The notes beneath the pieces were generated by a model, which saw nothing but the letters and a program-made list of their open reading frames with translations, was not told the DNA's origin and did not search any database. Positions 36,576 through 45,579 of a stretch of DNA of 64,000 nt are shown piece by piece. The translations under genes and the position numbers were made by a program. Every line of letters begins with the position of its first letter. Position 1 is the stretch's first letter. Origin of the DNA: Variovorax sp. TBS-050B. Lineage in GTDB: Bacteria > Pseudomonadota > Gammaproteobacteria > Burkholderiales > Burkholderiaceae_C. The DNA lies in assembly GCF_029893635.1 (NCBI RefSeq), contig NZ_JARXYR010000002.1, forward strand, positions 124,001 through 188,000, in the 5' to 3' direction.

Positions 36576-37442
36576 ATGCTCGAACCTTCTGAGCTGCGCA
36601 ATTTCTTTCCGCTGATCGTCACGCCGAGCCACGACGGCAAGTTCTTCCAGAACTACGTGATCTCGGTCATGAACTTCGTCATCGAGGCCGAACGCGCCGG
36701 CATGCGCATGCAGGTGCTGATGCATTCGGGCGAAAGCCTCGTGACCCGCGCGCGCAACGACTGCGTGGCCAAGTTCCTCGCCAATCCGCAGTGGACGCAC
36801 CTGTTCTGGATCGACGCGGACATCGGCTTCTCGTCGGAGGCCGCGTTCCGGCTGCTGCGCTCGGGCTACGACATCGCGGCCGGCGTCTATCCGCTGAAGC
36901 GCGAGAATTGGCCGCGCGAGGGCCTGCCCGCGGGCATGACCCGGCAGCAGTTCGATGCGGTCTTCACGCGCTACACCGTCAATGCCGAATCGTCCGCGCC
37001 GGACGGCTCGCAGGTCGAGCTGCAGGTGCAGCCCGACGGATTCATGAAGATGTCCGAGGCGCCGACCGGCTTCATGTGCATCAGGCGCGGCGTGTTCGAA
37101 CGGCTCGCGGCGCACCATCCCGAGCTCAACTACGTGAGCGACGCCATCGATGAGCCCGATCGCGGCCTGCACTACCGCTTCTTCGACGTGATGGTCGATC
37201 CGAAGACGCGTCGCTATCTGTCGGAGGACTACGGCTTCTGCCGCCTCTGGTCGGGCCTGGGCGAATCGATCTACATCGACGCCAACTCCAACCTCACGCA
37301 CCAGGGCGCCAAGACCTATGGCGGCGACTTCGCGACCTCGCTGCTGACTTCGCTGCCGCATGCGGTGGGCGGCCCGACCGGCGCGGCCATGTCCCTCGTC
37401 GGGCGGGAGCACCTGAAGCCGAACCCGCCGCCGCTCTTCTGA
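36576..37442 (+). CDS. GT-A-fold glycosyltransferase-like protein (Anp1-like)
   Basis: 288 aa, no signal peptide. The central FWIDADIGFSSEAAFRLL (D80, D82) is a DxD-type metal/nucleotide-sugar motif, preceded by RARNDCVAKFLANP and followed by YDIAAGVYPLKRENWP and the GFMCIRRGVFERL segment, the arrangement of Anp1/GT2-like glycosyltransferases. Substrate unknown; bacterial examples are usually labelled hypothetical. A TAGAAT -10-like hexamer is at 36534-36539 and an AGGGAG ribosome site precedes the start. No other polysaccharide gene is nearby. The convergent acnB is 67 bases away. Confidence 0.75.
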   Translation: MLEPSELRNFFPLIVTPSHDGKFFQNYVISVMNFVIEAERAGMRMQVLMHSGESLVTRARNDCVAKFLANPQWTHLFWIDADIGFSSEAAFRLLRSGYDIAAGVYPLKRENWPREGLPAGMTRQQFDAVFTRYTVNAESSAPDGSQVELQVQPDGFMKMSEAPTGFMCIRRGVFERLAAHHPELNYVSDAIDEPDRGLHYRFFDVMVDPKTRRYLSEDYGFCRLWSGLGESIYIDANSNLTHQGAKTYGGDFATSLLTSLPHAVGGPTGAAMSLVGREHLKPNPPPLF

Positions 37443-37458
37443 CGGAACACGCGCAGGC

Positions 37459-37486
37459 GAAAAAAAGCCCCGCGGATGCGGGGCTC
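37459..37486 (-). terminator. Intrinsic terminator of acnB
   Basis: On the minus strand AGCCCCGC-ATCC-GCGGGGCT is followed by T7. Stem at 37466-37485 with the T run at about 37459-37465. It lies 25 bases past the acnB stop codon. The plus-strand gene ending at 37442 has no T run on its side. Confidence 0.88.
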
Positions 37487-37509
37487 TGTCGTGCGGGGCC
37501 GGACGAGGA

Positions 37510-40111
37510 TCAGGCTACCGCCGCGGCCACCTTGGCGTCCTCGACCTTGTAGTCGTCGATCTTGTCGAAGTTCAGGTACTGGTAGATCTGCGTGCTGGCC
37601 GCATCGAGCACGCCGGCACTGGCCATGTACTCGTCCTTGGTCGGGATGCGGCCGAGGCGCGAGCAGATGGCGGCCAGTTCGGCCGAACCCAGGTACACGT
37701 TGGTGTTCTTGCCCAGGCGGTTCGGGAAGTTGCGGGTGCTGGTCGACATCACCGTCGCGCCTTCGCGCACCTGCGCCTGGTTGCCCATGCACAGCGAGCA
37801 GCCCGGCATCTCGGTGCGCGCACCGGCATTGCCGAACACGCCGTAGTGGCCTTCCTCGGTGAGCTGCTGCGCGTCCATCTTGGTCGGCGGCGCGATCCAG
37901 AGCTTGACCGGGATGTCGCGCTTGCCTTCGAGCAGCTTCGATGCGGCGCGGAAGTGGCCGATGTTGGTCATGCACGAACCGATGAACACCTCGTCGATCT
38001 GCGCACCGGCCACGTCGCTGAGCGTCTTCACGTCGTCGGGATCGTTCGGGCAGGCCACGATGGGCTCGTGGATCTCGGCCAGGTCGATCTCGATCACGGC
38101 AGCGTACTCGGCGTCGGCGTCGGCCTTGAGCAGCTGCGGATCCTTGAGCCAGGCTTCCTGCGCGGCGATGCGGCGCGCGAGCGTGCGCGCGTCGGCATAG
38201 CCCTCCGCGATCATCCACTTCATCAGCGTGATGTTGCTGTTGATGTACTCGATGATCGGTTCCTTGTTCAGGTGCACCGTGCAGCCCGCGGCCGAGCGCT
38301 CGGCCGAGGCGTCGCTGAGTTCGAAGGCCTGTTCCACCTTCAGGTCGGGCAGGCCCTCGATCTCGAGGATGCGGCCCGAGAAGATGTTCTTCTTGCCCTT
38401 CTTCTCGACCGTGAGCAGACCGCTCTTGATGGCGTACAGCGGAATCGCGTTGACCAGGTCGCGCAGCGTGACGCCGGGCTGCATCTTGCCCTTGAAGCGC
38501 ACGAGCACCGACTCGGGCATGTCGAGCGGCATCACGCCGGTCGCAGCGGCGAAGGCGACGAGACCCGAACCGGCGGGGAAGCTAATGCCGATCGGGAAGC
38601 GGGTGTGGCTGTCGCCGCCCGTGCCCACGGTGTCGGGCGTGAGCAGGCGGTTGAGCCAGGAGTGGATCACGCCGTCGCCCGGGCGCAGCGAGACGCCGCC
38701 GCGGGTGCTGATGAAGTCGGGCAGCTCGTGGTGCATCTTCACGTCGACCTTCTTCGGGTACGCCGCGGTGTGGCAGAACGACTGCATCACGAGGTCGGCC
38801 GAGAAGCCGAGGCAGGCCAGGTCTTTCAGCTCGTCGCGCGTCATCGGGCCGGTGGTGTCCTGCGAGCCGACCGAGGTCATCTTGGGTTCGCAGTAGGTGC
38901 CCGGGCGGATGCCCTGGCCTTCGGGCAGGCCGCAGGCGCGGCCGACCATCTTCTGCGCGAGCGAGAAGCCCTTGCCGGTGTCCACGGGCGCCTGGGGCAG
39001 GGCGGAACAGCGTCGAGGCCGGCAGGCCCAGCGCCTCGCGCGCCTTGGCCGTGAGGCCGCGGCCGATGATCAGCGGAATGCGGCCGCCGGCGCGCACTTC
39101 GTCGAACAGCACGTCGCTCTTGACCTTGAATTCGGCGATGACCTTGCCGTCCTTCAGGGCCTTGCCTTCGTAGGGGCGCAGCTCGATGGTGTCGCCCATG
39201 TTCATCTGGTTGACGTCGAGCTCGATCGGCAGCGAGCCCGCGTCTTCCATGGTGTTGTAGAAGATCGGCGCGATCTTGCTGCCGAGGCAGATGCCGCCGA
39301 ACTTCTTGTTCGGGATGAAGGGGATGTCCTCGCCGGTCCACCAGAGCACGCTGTTGGTGGCCGACTTGCGCGAGGAGCCGGTGCCGACCACGTCGCCGAC
39401 GTAGGCCACGGGCAGGCCGCGCGCCACCAGGTCCTGGATGAACTTGACCGGGCCGCGCTTGCCGTCTTCCTCGGGCTCGAAGGGCGCGCCTTCGCGCTTG
39501 TTCTTGAGCATCGCGAGCGCGTGCATCGGGATGTCCGGGCGCGTGGTCGCGTCGGGCGCGGGCGAGAGGTCGTCGGTGTTGGTCTCGCCGGGCACCTTGA
39601 ACACCGTGAAGGTGATGCTCTGCGGCACTTCGGGGCGGCTCGTGAACCACTCGGCGTCGGCCCAGCTCTGGAGCACGGCCTTGGCGTTGGCATTGCCGGC
39701 ATCGGCGAGTTCCTTCACGTCGTGGAACTGGTCGAACATCAGCAGCGTCTTCTTGAGGCCTTCGGCGGCCACGGTGCCGACCTCGGCGTCCTTGAGCAGG
39801 TCGATCAGCGGCCCGATGTTGTAGCCGCCCAGCATGGTGCCGAGCAGTTCGGTGGCGCGGGCGCGCGTGATGAAGCGGCTCGCCTCGGTGCCATGCGCCA
39901 CCGCCGCGAGGTAGCTGGCCTTGACCTTGGCGGCGTCGTCGACGCCGGCGGGCACGCGGTAGGTCAGCAGGTCGAGCAGGAAGGCACCGTCCTTGTCATT
40001 CGCGCCCTTGAGGAGCTCGATGGCTTCGGCGGTCTGCTTCGCGCTCAGCGGAAGCGGCGGAATGCCGAGCGCGGCGCGTTCGGCAACATGGTCAACGTAG
40101 GCTTGCAACAT
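37510..40111 (-). CDS. acnB: Aconitate hydratase B, frameshifted in this sequence
   Basis: Main TCA-cycle aconitase. The N-terminal part ([22 protein letters not shown], then [23 protein letters not shown]) and the C-terminal part ([23 protein letters not shown], then [17 protein letters not shown] and [11 protein letters not shown], the Fe-S ligands) lie in different frames. At 39000-39002 (plus strand) a GGG run has one base too many: with two G the text reads [15 protein letters not shown] straight through. Without it the gene is 866 aa, the family length. An error in the sequence is more likely than an inactivated aconitase. A clear terminator follows; the start is preceded by GGAG. Confidence 0.93.
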
Positions 40112-40190
40112 CTTCTTTTCTCCGGAAACTGGGGCGGGCATGCGGTGCGGCCATGCAAAAGCCGCGCCGCCGCCCGAGGGGGCTCTCTGA

Positions 40191-40745
40191 CTACTTCTTG
40201 GCCGCGTCGGCGCCTTCGAACAGGCTCTTCGGCGGGTTCTTCTTCATTTCTTCGGCGAAGGCCACCTGCTCCGCGGTCTGGCATTCGTCGGCGATGCGCA
40301 GGCCGGCCTTCTGGTTCATCAGCATCGACTTGTTGCCGAGCTGCAGCCACATGGCGCCGGCGCGCGGGTCTTCGAGGCGGATCGCGCCGGTGCGGCTCTC
40401 GACCGGGTGCATGCGGTACTTCAGGCCCTTGGTCGTGACCGTGAAGAAGCCGGGCTTGGCCTCGTCGGCCGTCACGGTCACGTCGGCGCCGAGTTCGCAC
40501 TGGGCCTTGCCGGTCGACACGCGCTTGGCGACTGCGAGGTCGGATTCGGTCAGCACGACGTTGGTGTCGTCGGCGATGGGCGTGACCTCCTCGACCGCCT
40601 TGGCGGCGCTGCGGGCGACCTTCTTCTTGGGCGGCGCCTTCTTGGCGGCGGCCGGCTTGGCGTCGGCCTTGGCTGGCGCGGTCTGCGCCGTGGCCGCGAA
40701 CGGCAGTGCCAGGGCCAGGGCAGCGATCAGAGCGATTTTCTTCAT
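40191..40745 (-). CDS. Hypothetical periplasmic protein
   Basis: 184 aa. A typical signal peptide (MKKIALIAALALALPFAATAQ) is followed by a Lys/Ala-rich stretch (residues about 25-50: KADAKPAAAKKAPPKKKVAR) and a compact domain with ECQTAEQVAFAEEMKK near the end and two cysteines (KAQCELGAD, ADECQTAEQ) that might form a disulfide. I recognise no named family. It sits between acnB and the CitE-like gene on the same strand, 79 and 31 bases from them, so it may be co-transcribed with the TCA genes. Confidence 0.75.
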   Translation of the reverse strand: MKKIALIAALALALPFAATAQTAPAKADAKPAAAKKAPPKKKVARSAAKAVEEVTPIADDTNVVLTESDLAVAKRVSTGKAQCELGADVTVTADEAKPGFFTVTTKGLKYRMHPVESRTGAIRLEDPRAGAMWLQLGNKSMLMNQKAGLRIADECQTAEQVAFAEEMKKNPPKSLFEGADAAKK

Positions 40746-40776
40746 GGGTTTGTTTCCTTGAGGCTGATTCGGAGTT

Positions 40777-41775
40777 TCAGGAGGCCGCGAGTGCAAACCA
40801 GGCTTGGGCTTCCGGCGGCAGCGCGCGCCCTGTTGCGTGGGCACGCGTCAGCACCTGCCAGAAATGGCGATAGCTCGCGCGGTCGTGCAATGTGCCATCA
40901 AATTGTGTCGGTGCCCAATCGGCGAGCGCCGCATTTGTAATGATTTTTGTGGCAATTTGAATCTGCGCCTCGTCGGGCGCGAAGGCCTCGAGGATGGGGC
41001 GGATCTGGTTCGGATGGATGCTCCACATGCGCGTGTAGCCGAATTCGGTGGCCGCCCTGCGCGCCGCGGTGCGCATCGCGCCGGCGTCGTTGAACTCGGT
41101 GACCACGCAGTGCGAAGGCACCTTGCCATGGGCGTGCGCGGCCGAGGCGATGGCCAGCTTGGCGCGCACCACCAGCGGATGCGTGAACTGGCCGGCCGCG
41201 CCCATGCCGTCCGCCGGGATCGCGCCCGCGTGGGCGGAAACGAAGTCCATCAGGCCGAAGCTCAGCGACTGCACGCGCGGATGTGCGGCGATCTCGAAGG
41301 CGTTGTGCACGGCCAGCGGGGATTCGATCAGCACATGCAGCGGCAGCGCGGCGGCATCGGCCGCGTCGAGCGCGGCCACCGCCTGCGCCACGTCGGCCAC
41401 GGATTCGACCTTGGGCACCATCAGGTGGCTCAGGCGCGCACCCGCGCGGCCGGCGATGGTGATCACGTCGCCGGCGAAGGCGGGATGGTCCACGGGATGC
41501 ACGCGCACGCCGACGCGCATGCCCGGCGCGGCCGCGAGCGCGAGTTCGGTCACGAGCGCCGCATGCTCGGCCTCGCCGCCCACGGGGGCGCCGTCCTCGC
41601 AGTCGAGCGTGACGTCGAACACGCAGGCGCCGAATTCCTCGGCCATCTCGGCCTGCAGCGCGAGGCTCTTGCGCATGCGCGCCTCGACGCCGCTGTAGTG
41701 GTCGCACACGGGCAGCGTGACGGCGCCGGCCTGCGCGCCGAGCAGGACTTCCGCGGGATGCGCGCTCTTCGTCAT
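40777..41775 (-). CDS. HpcH/HpaI aldolase / CoA ester lyase (CitE-like)
   Basis: 332 aa TIM-barrel of the HpcH/CitE family. Signatures: VFDVTLDCEDGAPVG near 55 (catalytic/metal E and D), the barrel strands GVRVHPVDHPAF and LSHLMVPKVESVADV near 118, and HVLIESPLAVHNAFEIAAHPRVQ near 150. Members cleave citramalyl-, malyl- or beta-methylmalyl-CoA. In this order the gene is regularly near mdh and the aconitases, so a malyl/citramalyl-CoA lyase role is plausible but unproven. The start overlaps the tam stop by four bases (ATGA). Confidence 0.88.
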   Translation of the reverse strand: MTKSAHPAEVLLGAQAGAVTLPVCDHYSGVEARMRKSLALQAEMAEEFGACVFDVTLDCEDGAPVGGEAEHAALVTELALAAAPGMRVGVRVHPVDHPAFAGDVITIAGRAGARLSHLMVPKVESVADVAQAVAALDAADAAALPLHVLIESPLAVHNAFEIAAHPRVQSLSFGLMDFVSAHAGAIPADGMGAAGQFTHPLVVRAKLAIASAAHAHGKVPSHCVVTEFNDAGAMRTAARRAATEFGYTRMWSIHPNQIRPILEAFAPDEAQIQIATKIITNAALADWAPTQFDGTLHDRASYRHFWQVLTRAHATGRALPPEAQAWFALAAS

Positions 41776-42548
41776 GCCTTCCTCTGCGCCACGATGAACA
41801 TGCGCGGGAAAGCCAGCAGCCGCTTGCCGTCGGCGCGCACCGGGTAGGCCTGGTCGACGCGACGCTCGTACTCGGCGAGATAGCTCGCGCGCAGTTCGGC
41901 CGAGAGCGGATCGACGAAGGGCTTGAGGCCCGTGGAACGCACCCACTCGACGATCGCCGCGGCGTCGGCCATCGGGTGCTGGTAGATGGTGTGCCAGACG
42001 TCGACCCGGGCGGCATCGGCCGCGAGCAGGTCGTAGTAGCCCGCGAGGGGCAGCAGCAGCGTGCGCAGCCGGTCGGCATCGCCGATCGGTTCGGCCCAGG
42101 GGGCTTCGGCCGCCACGGCGCGCATCAGCCGGTGCGTCGGCTCCTCGCGGTTGTCGGGCATCTGGACGGCGAGCACGCCGCCCGGCGCCAGCGCGGCGAA
42201 CAGGCGCGGGATCAGCGTCTCGTGATCCGGCACCCACTGCAGGGCCGCGTTGGCATAGATGAGGTCGGGCGCTTCGCGCGGCGCCCAGGTCGCGATGTCG
42301 CTCAACTCGAAGTGCGCCGCGGGCAGGCGCTCGCGCGCGCTCGTGAGCATGGCTTCGGAGTTGTCGGTCCCGACGACGCGCGCCGCCGGGAAGCGCTGCA
42401 CCAGCAGCTCGGTGGAATTGCCCGGTCCGCAGCCGAGATCGACCACGTGCCGCGCCTCGGCCAGCGGCACCCGCGCCAGGAGCTCCTGTGCGGGGCGGGT
42501 GCGCTCGTCCTCGTAGCGACGGTAGAGCGCGGGATTCCAGTCGAGCAT
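41772..42548 (-). CDS. tam: Trans-aconitate 2-methyltransferase
   Basis: 258 aa class I SAM methyltransferase. MLDWNPALYRRYEDERTRPAQELL opens the protein, followed by the SAM-binding VVDLGCGPGNST at about 35-46 and DLIYANAALQWVPDH near 95, all strongly typical of Tam. It methylates trans-aconitate, a spontaneous by-product and inhibitor of aconitase; placement beside acnA, acnB and mdh fits that role. It follows mdh by 13 bases and overlaps the CitE-like gene by four. Confidence 0.92.
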   Translation of the reverse strand: MLDWNPALYRRYEDERTRPAQELLARVPLAEARHVVDLGCGPGNSTELLVQRFPAARVVGTDNSEAMLTSARERLPAAHFELSDIATWAPREAPDLIYANAALQWVPDHETLIPRLFAALAPGGVLAVQMPDNREEPTHRLMRAVAAEAPWAEPIGDADRLRTLLLPLAGYYDLLAADAARVDVWHTIYQHPMADAAAIVEWVRSTGLKPFVDPLSAELRASYLAEYERRVDQAYPVRADGKRLLAFPRMFIVAQRKA

Positions 42549-42561
42549 GGCGGCAGCCGGA

Positions 42562-43548
42562 TTACAGCAGGTGCTTGACGCCGTCCTGCTCGCCCTGCAG
42601 CTCGGCCAGGGTCTTGTCGATGCGTTCCTGGCTGAAGGCGTCGATCTCGAGCCCTTCGACGATCTTGTACTTGCCGTTCTCGGTGATGACCGGGAAGCCG
42701 AAGATCACGTCCTTGGGAATGCCGTACTCGCCGTTCGAGGGCACGCCCATCGTGACCCACTTGCCGTTGCTGCCGAGCGCCCAGTCGCGCATGTGGTCGA
42801 TGGCGGCGTTGGCGGCCGAAGCGGCCGACGAGAGGCCGCGCGCCTCGATGATGGCCGCGCCGCGCTTGCCCACGGTGGGCAGGAAGGTGTCGGCGTTCCA
42901 GACCTGGTCGTTGATCAGGTCCTTGACGTTCTTGCCGCCGACGGTGGCGAAGCGGTAGTCGGCGTACATCGTGGGCGAGTGGTTGCCCCAGACGGTGAGC
43001 TTCTCGATGTCGCCCACGGCGGTGCCGGTCTTGGCGGCGATCTGGCTGGCGGCGCGGTTGTGGTCGAGGCGCAGCATGGCGGTGAAGTTCTCGCGCGGCA
43101 GGCTCGGCGCGCTCTTCATCGCGATGTAGGCGTTGGTGTTGGCGGGGTTGCCGACCACGAGCACCTTGACGTTGCGGCTCGCGACCTGGTCGAGGGCCTT
43201 GCCCTGGGCCGTGAAGATCTGGGCGTTGGCGGCCAGCAGGTCGGCGCGCTCCATGCCGGGGCCGCGCGGACGGGCGCCCACGAGCAGCGCGTAGTCGGCG
43301 TCCTTGAAGGCCACCAGCGGGTCGCCGGTGGGGATCACGCCGGCCAGCAGCGGGAAGGCGCAGTCCTCGAGTTCCATGATCACGCCCTTGAGCGCCTTCT
43401 GGGCCTTCTCGTCGGGGATTTCGAGCAATTGCAGGATCACCGGCTGGTCCTTGCCGAGCATTTCGCCGGACGCGATACGGAACAACAGGGCGTAACCGAT
43501 TTGACCGGCGGCACCGGTGACGGCAACGCGGACGGGCTTTTTGCTCAT
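42562..43548 (-). CDS. mdh: Malate dehydrogenase
   Basis: NAD-dependent oxidation of malate to oxaloacetate. The 328 aa belong to the LDH-like MDH group 2 of betaproteobacteria: [16 protein letters not shown] at 11-26, the mobile loop [15 protein letters not shown] near 91-105, [15 protein letters not shown] around 134 and catalytic H190 in VWGNHSPTM. First gene of the mdh-tam-citE-like-(hypothetical) operon. Divergent from the GntR regulator across 181 bases that contain a palindromic operator candidate. Confidence 0.97.
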   Translation of the reverse strand: MSKKPVRVAVTGAAGQIGYALLFRIASGEMLGKDQPVILQLLEIPDEKAQKALKGVIMELEDCAFPLLAGVIPTGDPLVAFKDADYALLVGARPRGPGMERADLLAANAQIFTAQGKALDQVASRNVKVLVVGNPANTNAYIAMKSAPSLPRENFTAMLRLDHNRAASQIAAKTGTAVGDIEKLTVWGNHSPTMYADYRFATVGGKNVKDLINDQVWNADTFLPTVGKRGAAIIEARGLSSAASAANAAIDHMRDWALGSNGKWVTMGVPSNGEYGIPKDVIFGFPVITENGKYKIVEGLEIDAFSQERIDKTLAELQGEQDGVKHLL

Positions 43549-43676
43549 GGGAAGACTCCAGAAGATGATGAAACGGTTCTGCGGGCGCGCGGGGCGCCGG
43601 TGGGTCCTGCGGGGCGGCATCCGGGCCGCGGCGCAGGTCGCCCGGCATTTTAAGCCGATTCGACGGGCGCCGTCTT

Positions 43677-43694
43677 ATGTCTTATATAAGATAT
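43677..43694. promoter_or_regulatory. Palindromic operator candidate between mdh and gntR
   Basis: TCTTATATAAGA (43680-43691) is a perfect 12-base palindrome; extended to 18 bases it has one mismatched pair. It is the only A/T-rich island in the spacer, 36 bases before the gntR start. GntR/HutC-type proteins bind such short palindromes near their own genes, so it is a likely autoregulatory site that could also touch mdh. Confidence 0.6.
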
Positions 43695-43729
43695 GCTCCA
43701 CGGTTGCCGCCACGGCATCCACCGCCGCC

Positions 43730-44488
43730 ATGAACGCCCCCACCGTCCTCGAAGATTCTGCGACGCCCTCCTTCAGCCCGCTCTACCAGCAGATCAAGAC
43801 GCTGATCCTGCAGAGCCTGCAGGCCGGCGAGTGGAAGCCGGGCGAGCCGATCCCGAGCGAAATGGACCTCGCGGTGCGCTTCCGCGTGAGCCAGGGCACG
43901 GTGCGCAAGGCCATCGACGAGCTTGCGGCCGAGAACCTCGTGGTGCGGCGCCAGGGCAAGGGCACCTTCGTCGCCACGCATGCCGAGCAGCATGTGCAGT
44001 ACCGCTTCCTCAAGCTCGTGCCCGACGTCGGCAGCCCGGGCGCCGAAGGCCCCGCGGAGCGCACGATCGTCGACTGCCGCCGCCAGCGCGCCTCGGCCGA
44101 CGTGGCGCGCGCACTCGGCCTGCGCACCGGCGACGCCGTGCTGCAGGTGCGTCGCGTGCTGGCCTACGGCGGCGTGCCCACCATCCTCGAGGACCTCTGG
44201 CTGCCCGGCGCGCCGTTCAAGGGCCTCACGGCCGAACGGCTGCGCGCGTGGCCGGGTCCGATGTACGCGATGTTCGAGACCGAGTTCGGCGTGCGCATGG
44301 TGCGCGCCGAGGAGAAGATCCGCGCCGTGCTGCCCGATGCGGAGCAGGCCGCGCTGCTCGACGTCACGCGGCAGACGCCGCTGCTGAGCGTGGAACGCCT
44401 GGCCCACACGTACCACGACACGCCGATGGAACTGCGCCGGGGCCTCTACCGCACCGACACGCACCACTACCGCAACGAGCTCGGCTGA
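43730..44488 (+). CDS. GntR-family (HutC/UTRA) transcriptional regulator
   Basis: 252 aa. N-terminal winged helix (about 15-82: PLYQQIKTLILQSLQAGEWKPGEPIPSE, then VSQGTVRKAIDELAAENLVVRRQGKGTFVA) and a C-terminal UTRA ligand domain (ALGLRTGDAVLQVRRVLAYGG, LLSVERLAHTYHDTPMELRRGLY). Ligand unknown. Its position directly in front of sdhCDAB is conserved in betaproteobacteria and suggests control of succinate dehydrogenase and perhaps mdh by a carboxylate effector. The start ATG follows the palindrome by 36 bases. Confidence 0.9.
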   Translation: MNAPTVLEDSATPSFSPLYQQIKTLILQSLQAGEWKPGEPIPSEMDLAVRFRVSQGTVRKAIDELAAENLVVRRQGKGTFVATHAEQHVQYRFLKLVPDVGSPGAEGPAERTIVDCRRQRASADVARALGLRTGDAVLQVRRVLAYGGVPTILEDLWLPGAPFKGLTAERLRAWPGPMYAMFETEFGVRMVRAEEKIRAVLPDAEQAALLDVTRQTPLLSVERLAHTYHDTPMELRRGLYRTDTHHYRNELG

Positions 44489-44734
44489 ACGCACCCAGAG
44501 ATGGCCGCACGACCGCACCGCATTGCCGCGCCCGCGCGCCGCGCCCACCGAGCCCCGGACTCGATAGCATCCGACTGCGGCACTGCGCCGCCCCGGGCGC
44601 CGCCGCCAGACAATGGTGCATTGCAATAGAATTTTGCGTTGTTTGCCATTTGCCTCGTCTGCGCAGGAGGCAAAAGAAACTCCAAAAGCGTTCGCTCTCA
44701 GAACAAGCCCCGAAGCCACGAAAGCCATCCCCCA

Positions 44735-45181
44735 ATGACAGAGCTTGCAACTCCCCCCCGGACACCGCGCCGCGAATTCCGCAACATCAATGCCTTCACC
44801 GATCTCACGACCTACCGGCTGCCGCCGGCGGGCTTCGTGTCGATCCTGCACCGCGTGAGCGGCATCCTGATGTTCCTGCTGCTGCCGTTCATCATCTGGA
44901 TGTTCGACACCTCGCTGTCATCCGACTATTCGTTCGCCAGGTTCAAGGCCGCCTTCAACAGCGGCCTTGGTTTCGTTCCGGGCTGGTTCTTCAAGCTCGT
45001 CGCGCTCGCGCTCATCTGGGCCTACCTGCACCACTTCATCGCCGGCCTGCGCCATCTCTGGATGGACGTGAGCCACGCCGCCGTCACCAAGGAGTTCGGC
45101 CACAGCTCGGCCCTGGTCACGCTGGTCCTGAGCATCCTGCTCACCGTGGTGCTCGGCGCCAAGCTGTTCGGCCTGTACTGA
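44735..45181 (+). CDS. sdhC: Succinate dehydrogenase cytochrome b556 subunit
   Basis: 148 aa haem-anchoring membrane subunit of complex II. NINAFTDLTTYRLPPAGFVSILHRVSGILMF is the family opening, with H and R of HRVSG near the quinone site; a second helix ends before HHFIAGLRHLWMDVSH, which holds a probable haem b histidine. Three membrane helices in total. The 246 bases upstream hold the sdh promoter; a TAGAAT at 44627-44632 is the best -10 candidate, without a good -35. Confidence 0.95.
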   Translation: MTELATPPRTPRREFRNINAFTDLTTYRLPPAGFVSILHRVSGILMFLLLPFIIWMFDTSLSSDYSFARFKAAFNSGLGFVPGWFFKLVALALIWAYLHHFIAGLRHLWMDVSHAAVTKEFGHSSALVTLVLSILLTVVLGAKLFGLY

Positions 45182-45197
45182 GAAGGAGCCAAGAACC

Positions 45198-45563
45198 ATG
45201 TCTGTGAACTACGGCTCCAAGCGCATCGTCGTCGGCGCACATTACGGTCTGCGCGACTGGCTCAGCCAGCGCATCACGGGCGGCCTGATGGCCCTCTTCA
45301 CGATCGTGCTGCTCGCGCAGCTCATCTTCACGCGCGGCCCCATCGGCTACGACCTCTGGGCCGGCATCTTCGCCGCGCAGTGGATGAAGGTGCTGACCTT
45401 CTCGGTGATCGCCGCCCTGCTCTACCACGTGTGGGTGGGCATGCGCGACGTCTGGATGGACTACGTCCAGCCGGTCGGCATCCGCCTCGCCCTGCAAATT
45501 TTCACCATCGTCTGGCTTGTCGGTTGTGCGGGTTGGGCCATTCAAGTGCTTTGGAAAATCTGA
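45198..45563 (+). CDS. sdhD: Succinate dehydrogenase hydrophobic membrane anchor subunit
   Basis: 121 aa with three membrane helices (about 25-45, 55-78 and 90-115). GAHYGLRDWLSQRITGGLMAL at the start and HVWVGMRDVWMDYVQ, with the second haem-ligand region, are typical of SdhD. It anchors SdhAB to the membrane and contributes to ubiquinone binding. It begins 16 bases after sdhC. Confidence 0.94.
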   Translation: MSVNYGSKRIVVGAHYGLRDWLSQRITGGLMALFTIVLLAQLIFTRGPIGYDLWAGIFAAQWMKVLTFSVIAALLYHVWVGMRDVWMDYVQPVGIRLALQIFTIVWLVGCAGWAIQVLWKI

Positions 45564-45579
45564 CGACGCCATCCCCACC

